NCBI RefSeq assembly: GCF_029525575.1
Contig: NZ_JAPDIA010000008.1
Span: 1,116,001-1,180,000 of the forward strand
Origin: Cohnella rhizosphaerae
GTDB taxonomy: Bacteria; Bacillota; Bacilli; Paenibacillales; Paenibacillaceae
Direction: 5' to 3'
Length of the DNA: 64,000 nt
Shown here: positions 19,356 to 28,602 of the stretch, one piece after another
Layout of the letters: each line of letters starts with the position of its first letter
Position numbering within the stretch: the first letter of the stretch is position 1
The notes under the pieces: generated by a model
Told to the model about the DNA's origin: nothing
The model's database searches: none
The model's input: only the letters and a program-made list of their open reading frames with translations
Translations under genes and position numbers: made by a program

Positions 19356-20371
19356 ATGGTCACCATCTACGATATCGCGGAAAAAGCCGGCGTCTCGGCG
19401 ATGACGGTATCTAGAGTTATCAATAACACGGGGCGAATCAGCGAGAAAACGCGGGCGAAGGTCAAGCGCGTCATGGACGAGCTCGGTTACGTGCCGAACC
19501 AAATGGCGCGCAGCCTCGTCCTTCAGGAGACGCGGCTGCTGTTTCTGATGATTACCGATATTACGAATCCTTTTTTATACGACGCTTGCGCGCGGCGCCG
19601 AGGATGCGGCGAAAAAGCATGGCTACCGGCTGCTGTTCGGCAACACGGACGAGGATCTGGAAAAAGAAAACGACTATATCGACGCCGTTCTGAAAACGCG
19701 GGCGGACGGCGTGCTGCTCGCCCCGGCCGGGGATGCGTCCCTCCCTCACCTCGAGATGCTGCGGCGTCACCGCGTGCCGTTCGTATTGCTCGACCGCGAA
19801 GTGCCCGGCATGGATAGCGACGTCGTGCTCGGCGACAGCAAAGAAGGCGCGCGCCAACTGGTCAAGCAGCTCGTCGGCGGCGGCCATCGCCGCATCGCGC
19901 TGATCAACGGCTCGCGCACCATCTCGAGCGCCAGGGATCGGCTCGACGGCTACCGGGAAGCGCTCAAGCTGAACGATCTCGAATACGACGAAGCGCTCGT
20001 GTTGGAAACGAGCTTCGGTCCGCGCAGCGATCTGACGGGCATCGAAGCGTGGCTCGACCGCATGCGCCCCCCTTCCTACCGCCGTCGTCGCGGGCAACAA
20101 CGTGCTTGCCGTCGAGCTCATGCGTTCGCTTCGTTCGCGCGGGCTTCGCGTGCCGGAAGACGTGTCGATCGTCTGCTTCGACGAATTGGCCTCTTACGCC
20201 GAGATGGACCCCTTTTTCACGGTCATCTCCCAGCAAGCTTACCAGTTCGGCCATCTCGGCATGCAGATGCTGCTCGACCGGATTCAATCGCGCGACGGAC
20301 AGGCGCCGGGCTGGCGCAAGATCGTGCTGCCCGCTGAGCTGATCGTGAGGCGTTCGGTTCGCCAGCTGTGA
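19356..20371 (+). CDS. LacI-family regulator of the fuc genes (two frame breaks)
   Basis: About 337 residues when repaired. The helix-turn-helix and hinge (IYDIAEKAGVSAMTVSRVIN) are unmistakable; the periplasmic-binding-like effector domain follows (GVLLAPAGDASLPHLEML, then DVSIVCFDELASYAEMDPFF). Breaks: T6 at 19571-19576 (five T gives NPFYTTLARGAEDAAKK) and C6 at 20067-20072 (five C gives RPLPTAVVAGNNVLAVE). Divergent from fucI with a palindromic operator between them; probably a repressor released by L-fucose or a derivative, which is inference. Confidence 0.85.
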
Positions 20372-20387
20372 CGGTGGCGTCACATGA

Positions 20388-20421
20388 AATGGCGCCGCGG
20401 AATATTTTCCGCGGCGCCATT
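20388..20421. terminator. Perfect GC-rich hairpin between convergent genes
   Basis: A 15-bp perfect stem (AATGGCGCCGCGGAA / TTCCGCGGCGCCATT), loop TATT, no T-tract. It separates the LacI gene from the TmrB-like gene and probably stops both transcripts. Confidence 0.65.
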
Positions 20422-20438
20422 GGCGAACCCCTTGCCCG

Positions 20439-21035
20439 CTATCGTCCGAGCCGAATATGCCCGGCTTTCGTTCGGAGCCGGTCCCATGCCCGCTTGATCG
20501 GACTCCGGCGATCCGGCGCGAGCGCGAGTCCGGACAGCTCTGCGATGCGGTCAACGACTTGATCTGCGTTCATGCCGTCCGTTTGAATATGGACCTCGAA
20601 TGCGGGCTTCGACAAACCGTCCAGACATCGGTCGATCTGCATGGCCGCCCAGGACCGCTCGCCCTCCCACCGGCTTCGAAGGCGTCGCATTAGCGTTTCC
20701 CGCGATGCCGTCAACGCGTAGTGGTCGACCCGGATGCCAGAGCCGCGCAGCGCGCCGACCATTTCGTTCATGTAATCTTCGTTCACGACCGTCATCGGCA
20801 CGATGATCGGCCCGTCATGCTTCGCGGCGAGGTAGGCCAGCATGTCGCGGTTGATCGACCGCCACATCGGATAGTCCTGGAAGTCGCTGCCGCGAAGCGG
20901 CTTCGGCAGCCTCGCTCGGATGTAGAAGCCGGCCTCCTCCGGATCGAACACAAGCGAGCCGGCCAGCCTTCGGCGCAGCTCGTACGCGGCCGTCGTCTTG
21001 CCTGCGCCGAACGCGCCGTTGATCCATATGATCAC
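20439..21035 (-). CDS. TmrB-like P-loop NTPase
   Basis: 198 residues closely following TmrB, the B. subtilis tunicamycin resistance protein: Walker A in NGAFGAGKTTAAYEL, then DPEEAGFYIRARLP, DFQDYPMWRSINRDMLAY, IIVPMTVVNEDY, and SWAAMQIDRCLDGLS. TmrB is a membrane-associated ATP-binding protein thought to bind tunicamycin. GTG start at 21035 overlaps the upstream stop as GTGA, so translation is coupled; the frame continues 5' but lacks signals. Kinase-like homologues of unknown function exist, so resistance is not proven. Confidence 0.75.
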   Translation of the reverse strand: MIIWINGAFGAGKTTAAYELRRRLAGSLVFDPEEAGFYIRARLPKPLRGSDFQDYPMWRSINRDMLAYLAAKHDGPIIVPMTVVNEDYMNEMVGALRGSGIRVDHYALTASRETLMRRLRSRWEGERSWAAMQIDRCLDGLSKPAFEVHIQTDGMNADQVVDRIAELSGLALAPDRRSPIKRAWDRLRTKAGHIRLGR

Positions 21036-21502
21036 AGGCTTGGCCCGTCGATTCGCTTCGTCTTGCGCCGCCAAATGACGAAAGCGGCGATCGCGGCGGC
21101 GGCAATAAGCAGCGACCATAGCCAGTCCAGACGCGCCAGCGCTTGTCTTGTGCTGTTTAGGCTGCTGTCCTTGTACGACTCCAGATAGATCGCTTTAACA
21201 TAGGCGCCGCCTCCTGCGTCGATGGCGATCGCATCCTGCACGTCGATGCCCAGAATGCCTTTGAATTCGGTGCCCTTCGGCAGCGCGTTGGAGAAGTTGC
21301 CCTTGTAAGCGCCTTCGCTCTCGGCATAGAGAGAAACTTTGCCCAGCTTCATGCCGAGCCGGTCGGCGGGCACGGCTTCATCCGTTATCTTGTACAAATT
21401 GTCGTAATAAACGACAAACGGCGTGTCCCAGCCGGCCGCGGCGCCAACGGACGGAACAAGCAGCATCAGCGCCGCGAACAACAGCAGAAGCTTACGTGAC
21501 AT
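21032..21502 (-). CDS. Small exported protein with C-terminal membrane helix
   Basis: 156 residues, not recognised. N-terminal signal peptide (LLLLFAALMLLVPSVGAAAG), a domain of about 100 residues (FVVYYDNLYKITDEAVPADR, GTEFKGILGIDV), and a C-terminal helix WLWSLLIAAAAIAAFVIW ending in basic residues, i.e. a sortase-like or tail-anchored topology without an LPXTG motif. ATG 21502 follows AAAGGAG. It is coupled to the TmrB-like gene by GTGA. No function is proposed. Confidence 0.65.
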   Translation of the reverse strand: MSRKLLLLFAALMLLVPSVGAAAGWDTPFVVYYDNLYKITDEAVPADRLGMKLGKVSLYAESEGAYKGNFSNALPKGTEFKGILGIDVQDAIAIDAGGGAYVKAIYLESYKDSSLNSTRQALARLDWLWSLLIAAAAIAAFVIWRRKTKRIDGPSL

Positions 21503-21600
21503 GGTCAGGCTCCTTTGGATCGAATGATTCACACAAGGAAAAAACATGCTTGGTTCACATTTTAAAGCAAAACAAACGCTGCGAAAAGTCCTCCCTAGAG

Positions 21601-21998
21601 CACCATCGGACCGGGTCGCGAGCCCGTAGAGCAACTTTTTGACTTTACAGCATCATGTTTCCGAATCGCGACACCGTAGCGTAACTTTTTTCCTTTACAG
21701 CACCTTTTAGACCGGTTCGCGGGCCTGTAGCGTAACTTTTTTCCTCTACAGCTCCATTTAGCCCGGTTAGCAAGCCTGTAGCGTAACTTTTTTCCTTTAC
21801 AGCCCCATTCAGACCCGTTCGCGAGCCTGTAGCGTAACTTTTTCCCTCTACAGCTCCATTTAGCCCGGTTAGCGAGCCTGTAGCGTAACTTTTTTCCTTT
21901 ACAGCCCCATTCAGACCCGTTCGCGAGCCTGTAGCGTAACTTTTTTCCTCTACAGCTCCATTTAGCCCGGTTAGCAAGTCTGTAGCGTAACTTTTTCC
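21601..21998 (-). repeat. Tandem array 2 of the 51-bp repeat, with a 102-bp higher-order unit
   Basis: Units start (GTAAC on plus) at 21681, 21732, 21783, 21834, 21885, 21936 and 21987, period 51, with decayed units before 21681. Two unit types alternate: type A with CCTTTACAG and GTTCGCGAGCC (21681, 21783, 21885) and type B with TCTACAGCTCC and GGTTAGC (21732, 21834, 21936). Units at 21783 and 21885 are identical. Read on the minus strand the core AAAAAGTTACGCTACAG matches array 1 at 6171-6552. It starts directly after the stop codon of the zinc-ribbon gene. Two minus frames happen to stay open through it (17-residue periodic translations), because 51 is divisible by three. Confidence 0.95.
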
Positions 21999-22000
21999 TG

Positions 22001-22426
22001 TTAGCCTCCGAAGAGCGCGTCGAGCAGGGTGCCCAGCATACCCGGCTTGCGGCCGAGCAGCACCTCCGGGTCGTAAATTTCGACGTTGCCGCAGCGTTCG
22101 CAGGACACAAATAAATAGTGGCGATGCTGCACGTCCAGCAGCTTGCTGAGTCCGGCGCCGGTCATCGCCACCTCTTTGGCAATGCCCCCATGGTTGCCGC
22201 ATCGGCGGCAGACGAATCGGGATTCGAGCGTCTCCGCCAGCTCGCGAATACCGGTAGGCTCCTCGCCGTCCGCACCGATCGGAGCTCCGTCATCCTCCGA
22301 CGCGCTGCCAGCGCTTAACGCCGATTCCTCGAAGTCCTCTTCGGTTACCTCGTACAGCTTGCGACCGCAGTTCGGACATCTGCCAGCGACACGCGCCAGC
22401 GCGGCCTGGCAATAAGGACATTCCAC
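22001..22426 (-). CDS. Zinc-ribbon protein, unknown function
   Basis: 141 residues with two Cys4 zinc ribbons: CPYC with CPNC at residues 3-20, and CRRC with CERC in the C-terminal half (FVCRRCGNHGGIAKEVAMTG, LFVSCERCGNVEIYDPEVL). The middle is acidic and low-complexity. The C-terminal half resembles small nucleic-acid-binding zinc-ribbon proteins of Bacillota. It lies 6 bp after the phosphoesterase gene and so is the last gene of the helD-phosphoesterase unit. Confidence 0.72.
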   Translation of the reverse strand: MECPYCQAALARVAGRCPNCGRKLYEVTEEDFEESALSAGSASEDDGAPIGADGEEPTGIRELAETLESRFVCRRCGNHGGIAKEVAMTGAGLSKLLDVQHRHYLFVSCERCGNVEIYDPEVLLGRKPGMLGTLLDALFGG

Positions 22427-22432
22427 CGCTTT

Positions 22433-23587
22433 TCACGCTCCTCCGCTGAAGGTGACGGACAAGTGCACGATCTCGCTGCGGCTCGCCAGACGGACCGGCG
22501 GCCCCCAGGTGCCGTAGCCGGACGAGACGACGGCGTGCATCCTGCCTTTTCGCAAATAACCCCAGTCCAGCTCGAACAGTCTTCCCGTCACCCAGTGGTT
22601 CGGCGCGAACTGGCCCCGATGCGTGTGTCCCGAAACGACGATGTCGACGCCGGCCTCCTCGTCCGCCGCATAGCCGTATGGCTGATGGTCCATCAATATA
22701 ATCGGCAGCGAGCGATCGACGCCTTTAAGCAGCTCCGCCACCGGCTTGCGGCCTTGCGGGTCCATCGACTCCGCCGCCTTGTCCTTGCGGCCCACGACGT
22801 TCAAGATGCCGCCCGGCGTCGCGCGCTCGTCGCGCAGGACGGGGATGCCGAGCGCCGCCATCCGTTCGACGTATTCCTCGATATGGCCGCCGTAATATTC
22901 GTGGTTGCCGAGCACGGCATAGACGCCAAGCGGCGCCGCGAGCCGGCCGAGCCGCTCGGCCATCCGGTTGCGGATGAACGGCTCGATGACGTCGTCGAGC
23001 ACGTCGCCCGCCAGCAGGATAAGATCGGGCTTGATCCGCTCCACGCGGGGGAGCAGACGGTCCAAGTGGCGATTGCCGACGATATTGCCCAGATGCAGAT
23101 CGCTGACGAGCACGATATCCATGCGGCGTCGGCCCCCGGCCGCCTTTTCGACGTCGATCTCGTACTTGCGCACGATCGGCGTCCAGGCGTTCCAGGTTCC
23201 CCAGGCGAACAGGAGCAGCAGCAGGACGGCCACGACGAAGCCGATCGATTCTACCGTATCTTTATAATCCGATCCCGCTTCGTAGAACAGCCATACCGCC
23301 AAATCCGCGATCGGCAGCAGCAGCACCGCGTATTCGAACAGCCCGATATAATAAGCGCCGAACACCTTCAGCCCGCGCCCGACCGGCTTCGGCAGAAAAC
23401 GGAGACGTCCGATCAAATAGCCGAGCGCGGCCAAAGCGAGCAATGTCCACAGCGCCGCGCCGGGAAAGCCGGGCAGCCAGGCGTTCAGCCAGGTTTGTGC
23501 GTTCCAGCCGATAAAGAAGTTCAGACCGAGATACGCGGCAATGACTAGCGCGAACGTCAAGACAGCCCGCAATCCTCCTCTTCTCAT
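22433..23587 (-). CDS. Membrane-anchored metallophosphoesterase
   Basis: 384 residues: four hydrophobic helices in the first 140 (VLTFALVIAAYLGLNFFIG; LWTLLALAALGYLIG; YAVLLLPIADLAVWLFY; IGFVVAVLLLLLFAWG), then a calcineurin-like phosphoesterase domain with DLHLGNIVG, AGDVLDD, GNHEYYGG and SGHTHRGQ metal ligands. This is the YkuE/YaeI-like architecture; lipid or nucleotide phosphoesters are possible substrates. The ATG overlaps the helD stop as ATGA. Confidence 0.82.
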   Translation of the reverse strand: MRRGGLRAVLTFALVIAAYLGLNFFIGWNAQTWLNAWLPGFPGAALWTLLALAALGYLIGRLRFLPKPVGRGLKVFGAYYIGLFEYAVLLLPIADLAVWLFYEAGSDYKDTVESIGFVVAVLLLLLFAWGTWNAWTPIVRKYEIDVEKAAGGRRRMDIVLVSDLHLGNIVGNRHLDRLLPRVERIKPDLILLAGDVLDDVIEPFIRNRMAERLGRLAAPLGVYAVLGNHEYYGGHIEEYVERMAALGIPVLRDERATPGGILNVVGRKDKAAESMDPQGRKPVAELLKGVDRSLPIILMDHQPYGYAADEEAGVDIVVSGHTHRGQFAPNHWVTGRLFELDWGYLRKGRMHAVVSSGYGTWGPPVRLASRSEIVHLSVTFSGGA

Positions 23588-25703
23588 CGGCTCGCCTCCT
23601 CCGGCACGCCGTCCCGCTCGGCGATGAGCGGCGTCGGCGCGTCCGCATACAGCAGCTTGAGCCTGTGCAGCGCGCGCGTGCAGCCGACGTAGAGCAGCTT
23701 GGCGTCCTCCGCCCCGTAGTCCGCCGCGTCCGCATCGGGTATGAGCACGGCATCGAATTCGAGTCCCTTGGACAAATACACCGGCGCGACCGTGATCCCG
23801 CCCTCGTAATTCTGCTGCTTCGCCTCGAGCAGCGAAGCTTGGATGCCGCGGGCCGTCAGCCCGGCATGAATGCGCGCGCAGGCCACGGCCGTCCGTCCCA
23901 GCACCGCGATGCTTTGCAGCTCGGATTCCCGCCCCCACGCTTCGACGATCGAAGCGATCGCGGCGACGTCCGGCGACTCGGCGGCGGTCCGCTCGACCTC
24001 CACCGGCCAGCCGCTGCGGAAGACGGGCCGCGCCGGCTTGACGCCCCCGCCCATGCCCTTCAAAATGCGGTTGGCGAATTCGATGATCTCCAGCGTGGAA
24101 CGATAACTCCGGTCGAGCTCGTAATACGACGTTTCATCCGCGGGAAACAAGCCTTTGAGCTCCGCCCAGTCGGTAACGCCCGCATAGTCGTGAATCCCCT
24201 GCTGCAGGTCCCCGAGCACCGTCATGGACGTGATCCGCTGATGCTGCCTCAGCACGTGCAACTGCGCTGGCGAATAATCCTGCGCTTCGTCGATCACGAT
24301 ATGGTCGTAGGCCGGCACGGTCGGACCAAGCAGCTTTAGATGAATATGAACGAGCGCGGCCAGATCTTCTCTGGCGAAAACGGCGGAAGCCTTGCTTTTC
24401 CCCTTTGATCTGGAAGACGCGCCAGCGCGCTTCGTCCCTTCCGCCTCGTCCGCCAGCCAGCCGCACGCTTTGTAAAAAAGAAGCGGCTGTATGCTGCGGC
24501 AGTTTGCCGGCGTATGCCTTCCAGCGGGCGTTCGCCTTTTTTGCGCACCTCGGCTTCGCTCCATCTGGCTTTGCCGAGCTCGATCTCCATCCAGCGCTTG
24601 ATCCGGTTCAATACCCGTTCGCGCTTTTTCATGAGCGGATCGAGCGGATTTTCCTCCGCGAACCAGGCGCGAACTTGCTCGGCCGTCAGCATGCGGCGAT
24701 CGTCGGGCGAGAACGGCTCGTCCGGCACCATCGTCCGCGCAAGCTCCGCGATCGCTTCGTCGATCTCGGCCAAGAAGCCCAGACTGCCCTTGCGCTTCGC
24801 CGGCGTATCCGAACGCCCGCCTGCGGCGGCATCGCCCTCGAACCACCGGGCCAGCTCTTCCGCCGGATCCCGGAGCCGTAGCTCTTCGCCGATCTGCTCG
24901 AGCGCCCAGTCCTCGAACGTCTGCTGGCCGATATCCCCGACACCAAGCTCGGGCAGCACCCCGGAGATGTAATTCAGGAACATTTTGCTCGGCGCAAGAA
25001 TCATCATGCGGTCGGCGCGGACGCGATCCTGATAGCGATAGAGCAGGTAGGCGAGCCGATGAAGCGCGACGGTCGTCTTGCCGCTTCCCGCGACGCCCTG
25101 GATGAACACGGCTTTGTTTTTCTCGGTACGGATAATCGCGTCCTGCTCCTGCTGAATCGTCGACACGATATCCCGTAGCTTGTTGTCCTTGCTCTCTCCT
25201 AGCTTGTGCAGCAAAAACTCGTCGCCGGCCGAGCCGCCCTGCTCGCCGTCTTCGGCGTAGCTGTCCACGACGCGCTGCAGCTCGCCTTCGCGCACGAGCA
25301 AATTGCGCTTCAAATGTACGGTGCCCGACACCGGTCCTTCAGGCGAGTCGTAGACGACCTCCGGATCGCCGCCCGAGAACGCGTAAAACAAGCTTGACAC
25401 CGGCGCCCGCCAATCCACGACGAGCAGACGGTGTCCGTTCTCTTCGCCCACGCCCGACTTGCCGATATACAGCGGCAACGTCTCGCCCTTTCCCGCTTCG
25501 CGGAAGTCGAGCCTGCCAAAATACGGTTCCTTCTCGGACGCGGTCAGTCGAATCTTGCGTTCCTGACGGATGGCATCGAGCGTCTGTTCGGTATAATCGT
25601 TGCCAGTGTACCGCGGGCCGATGCCCGCGATCTGCGTTCGGATCGCTTCCTTCGTGCGCTCCAGCTTCACCGTTTCTTCACGGAATCTTTGGTCTTCCGA
25701 CAC
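23584..25703 (-). CDS. helD: HelD-type superfamily 1 helicase (one frame break)
   Basis: About 706 residues when repaired. Walker A in GVAGSGKTTVALHRLAYL, Walker B in VIDEAQDYSP, motif III GDLQQGIHDYAG, and VGCTRALHRL near the end; an N-terminal coiled coil (EETVKLERTKEAIRTQIAG) inserts into RNA polymerase in known HelD, which recycles stalled polymerase. GTG start at 25703, 8 bp after AAGGAGG, rather than the upstream TTG. Break at A6 24474-24479: either one base missing or two extra, restoring RFFYKACGWLADEAEG. Confidence 0.86.
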
Positions 25704-25807
25704 GATCGCGTCCTCCTTCAAATTGATTACGGCAGATTAAGTATGGTTAAATAAAGGAAGATACATGGCCTATGCAACTTACATAATTCGGCGAGGAGGG
25801 CATTACG

Positions 25808-26236
25808 ATGAGCTACAACAACATTTTGGTGGCGTTCGACGGTTCTAAATTGTCGCGCAAGGCGATCTCCCAAGCCGCCGCGCTGGCGGAAAGCTACGGC
25901 GCCGCATTGACGGTCATTCACGTCTACCAGGTGCCGCTCGTCAACAACGGCGACTTCATGGTCACCCTGCCTGCCGACTGGTCCCAGCAATACATGGACC
26001 ACTCGTTCAAGGTGCTCGAGGAAGCGAAGTCGCTCGTGCCGTCCACGGTCAACGCGTCGTTCAAGCTGATCGACGGCGATCCGGCCAACACGATCCTCGA
26101 CTATGCCGGCGAAAATGGCGCGGACCTGATCGTGCTCGGCAGCCGCGGGCTCGGCGGCATCCGCGAGTTCGTGCTCGGCAGCGTCAGCCACAACGTCATG
26201 CAGCATGCCAAAACGCCGGTGCTGATCGTCAAATAA
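25808..26236 (+). CDS. Universal stress protein UspA family
   Basis: 142 residues, a single USP domain. The C-terminal ATP-binding signature is complete: LGSRGLGGIREFVLGSVS, followed by HAKTPVLIVK. N-terminal NNILVAFDGSKLSRKA is typical. GAGGAGG precedes the ATG. Divergent from helD. Cytoplasmic, ATP-binding stress protein; precise role unknown. Confidence 0.9.
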   Translation: MSYNNILVAFDGSKLSRKAISQAAALAESYGAALTVIHVYQVPLVNNGDFMVTLPADWSQQYMDHSFKVLEEAKSLVPSTVNASFKLIDGDPANTILDYAGENGADLIVLGSRGLGGIREFVLGSVSHNVMQHAKTPVLIVK

Positions 26237-26280
26237 TCGGGGCAGCAAGCTTCCGGCGCTTGCCGGGTCCAACGACAAAA

Positions 26281-26312
26281 ATCGGTCTCTTCCCGCAAGG
26301 GAAGGGACCGAT
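26281..26312. terminator. Terminator between uspA and the DUF4038 glycosidase
   Basis: A 14-bp stem (ATCGGTCTCTTCCC / GGGAAGGGACCGAT, one G-U) with a GCAA tetraloop. The T-tract is on the minus-strand side, so it serves the glycosidase operon best and uspA secondarily. Confidence 0.8.
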
Positions 26313-26407
26313 GTCTGTTATTCAAGGCTTATGCAGGCTGACTGTGCAGGTCTGCCCTATAATATATCGTATATCGTTAGCCAAGTAAAATACATAGGAA
26401 GACCGCG

Positions 26408-27692
26408 TCAGATCCGTATCGCCGCGATCAACAGATCGGCATTCGTCTCGGGAAGCGCCACGAGCGCGCCGTCCGGACAAGCCCGCACGTCAAGGACGAT
26501 CGGCAGCCGGCGCTCCAGGTCGAACGCCTCGAAGCGGTAACGCTCCGGCTCGACGCGAAGCGCGAGCTTGCGGCTGTAAGGGACATAGGCGAAAATGGCG
26601 CTGTCGTCCGGCCAGGCCGCCACGCGGATATCCGGACAATCGAAGGCAAGCTTGTCCTGGGCGGCGGGAATGCCGCACAAGCCGTACTTTTCGACGAGCC
26701 AGCCGCCAAGCGAGACGTCCGCCGCGCCGGACAGCCGCAGCGCTTCCGACCAGACGAACGGCGTCAAGTAAAAGTCTTCGCTGTTGAACGCCGTCTCCTT
26801 GCGGTGCCAGGACCATAAGCCGTGCGCACCGTAGGCGAAGCCCGCCGATGCGCCGGACAGCACGCTCCACCAGAACGCCTTGCGCACGTCGAACGCCTGG
26901 AATCGTCCGTATTTGCCGAAATGCCCGATCCCTTCGTAGCACGGCTCCGCGTTCAGCACCGGCCGGCGGACGCTTTTCGCCATAAACTTCTCCGGCAGCG
27001 AATAAGCGCCGTTCTGGCTTGCCGGGTCGTGGCTCGATTGATATACGTAGAAGTCGAGCTCCCGCTCGAGATCGGCCGGAATCTCGTATGCGCCGCCGTT
27101 CATGTGCAGCGAGGCGATCGCATCTGGATCGACCGCCTTGATGCCCCGCAGCGCCTCCAGATAATGGCCGGCCGCTGCCTCCTCCGACTCGAAGTTCGTA
27201 TCGCCGCTGATGAAGTACATCGGGGAATAGGGCAGGAACGTGCGGGCCACGAGCTCCGCGTACGGCCGCACCGTCTCGATCGGCATGACATGCGAGCCCT
27301 CCGACTGCCGGCTCATCCAGTTGCCCGGCGCATAGTTGCCCCACAGCACGACCAGACACGGCAAAATGCCGCGCTCGCTCGCCATCCGCGCCATCGTCCC
27401 CGCCCGCTCGAAAAATCCGTCGTTCGGCCGCGCATAATCCCAGCCTCCGTCCTCCCGCGCCTGAAAAGGCTCGATGCCGAGCACCGATTCGCTGGCGTCG
27501 TGAATGATCGGCAAAATCGAGATTTGCACCGCGTTAAAGCCCTGCCCCCGCCGGTAATCGAGATACTGCGCCCACTCTTCGAGGGTGGCGTTGGAAAATA
27601 CGCTCCACACCGTATCGGCGATATAAAAAAAACGGCTTGCCCGCTCGCTCCAAATAGGAGCCGTCCTTCGAAATTTGAATCCGGTCTTTCAC
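26408..27692 (-). CDS. DUF4038-type glycoside hydrolase (apiosidase/GH140-like; one frame break)
   Basis: About 427 residues when repaired, no signal peptide, so cytoplasmic. N-terminal DGSYLERAGKPFFYIADTVW is the DUF4038 start; conserved blocks YFISGDTNFES and VLNAEPCYEGIGHFG hold the likely catalytic acids of a TIM barrel; a small beta domain ends the protein. Known GH140 members release D-apiose from rhamnogalacturonan II side chains. Break at A8 27625-27632; seven A restores PFFYIADTVWSVF. GTG 27692 chosen for AAAGGGG 8 bp upstream. It closes the apiose-type operon, which supports apiosidase, but specificity is inferred. Confidence 0.72.
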
Positions 27693-27834
27693 GGTTGGTT
27701 CCCCTTTCTTCGTTGCCACGCGTTTATTTGGGCTTTCGTAACCTCCCGCGCCTGCATGCCCGTATCTCTCGGCAGCCGCTTAGGCGAAAAGTGATGCTGC
27801 CGGCCCGAGCAAAATTCAGAAAGCAGCTGAAAGT

Positions 27835-27876
27835 GAAAATGTTAGCCTACAGCCTCGCGGTACGGTATAAAGGGGG
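27835..27876 (+). repeat. Solo copy of the 51-bp repeat family
   Basis: GAAAATGTTAGCCTACAGCC followed by TCGCGGTACGGT and AAAGGGGG aligns with one unit of array 1 (core CTACAGCCTC identical, ACGGT shared). It lies alone in the 221-bp gap between the GntR gene and the glycosidase gene, in plus orientation against minus-strand genes. Confidence 0.7.
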
Positions 27877-27913
27877 TTCGCGTAGACGCTTGAAGCGCAG
27901 GTCGCGTCGCGCT

Positions 27914-28570
27914 TCAGCCGGTGAGCACCTTTTTGCCGAAATCGAGATGCGCCCGCATCCGATCGGCCGCATCCTCCGCCGCGCCAGCCGCCAGCAGGTC
28001 GACGATCTCCGCGTGATCATCGATCGCCGCGCGCATCCGGTCCGGAACTCGCCGAAGCACGCCGAGCGTGAAGCGGTACAGATGCGACTGATAATTTTGC
28101 ATGAGCGTCTCGAACTCGGCGTTGCCCGCGCTCGCGCACAGCAGCGTGTGAAACGCGATGTCTTCCCGGGTAAAGGCGATCTCGTCGCCCGCCGCGGCCG
28201 CTTCGCGCTGCCGCGCCAGCGAGCCGCGCAGCGCATCCAGCGCCTGCGGCCGCAAGCGGCCGGCGACGCGCGCGCATACGAAGCACTCGATCGCCTCGCG
28301 CAGCTCGAACATATCCCGCGCCTTGGCGACGGACAGCTCGCGAATGAGCACGCCCTGCTTCGGCGAGACGGTCACGAACCCCTCGGATTCAAGCCGGTCT
28401 AGCGCCGACTTGATCGGCGTCTTGCTCATGCCGAGGAAATCGATCAGCTTTTTTTCGGACAGGAAGCCTCCCGGCGGGAACACCTCGTCCATAATCGCCT
28501 GCCTGATGGCCGCATAGGCCTTTTCCTTCAACAACGGCGCGCTTTGGGCGCCACCCGGATTGACGTTCAA
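27914..28570 (-). CDS. GntR-family regulator, FadR/FCD subfamily
   Basis: 218 residues: winged helix at 12-75 (KLIDFLGMSKTPIKSALDRL), then an all-helical FCD ligand domain with metal-binding His-type positions (DIAFHTLLCASAGN, DDHAEIVDLLAAG). TTG start preceded by GGGGGGAGTGAGA. It sits inside the sugar-acid operon and presumably represses it until an intermediate binds. A candidate operator is the palindrome at 34015-34026. Confidence 0.85.
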   Translation of the reverse strand: MNVNPGGAQSAPLLKEKAYAAIRQAIMDEVFPPGGFLSEKKLIDFLGMSKTPIKSALDRLESEGFVTVSPKQGVLIRELSVAKARDMFELREAIECFVCARVAGRLRPQALDALRGSLARQREAAAAGDEIAFTREDIAFHTLLCASAGNAEFETLMQNYQSHLYRFTLGVLRRVPDRMRAAIDDHAEIVDLLAAGAAEDAADRMRAHLDFGKKVLTG

Positions 28571-28602
28571 CGCGTCTCACTCCCCCCCGGCATAATGTGT
28601 CA

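Noticed and set aside
21601..22202. Periodic 17-residue repeat protein on the minus strand (two overlapping frames through array 2)
   Set aside because: The open frames follow from a 51-bp period divisible by three; array 1 of the same family has no open frame, and the real upstream gene stops at 22001.
25775..25795. Third dif-like site (ACTTACATAA near uspA)
   Set aside because: Only half a left arm matches and there is no inverted right arm at the right spacing.
26822..28402. 526-codon plus-strand frame
   Set aside because: Antisense shadow spanning the glycosidase and GntR genes with no recognisable domain.
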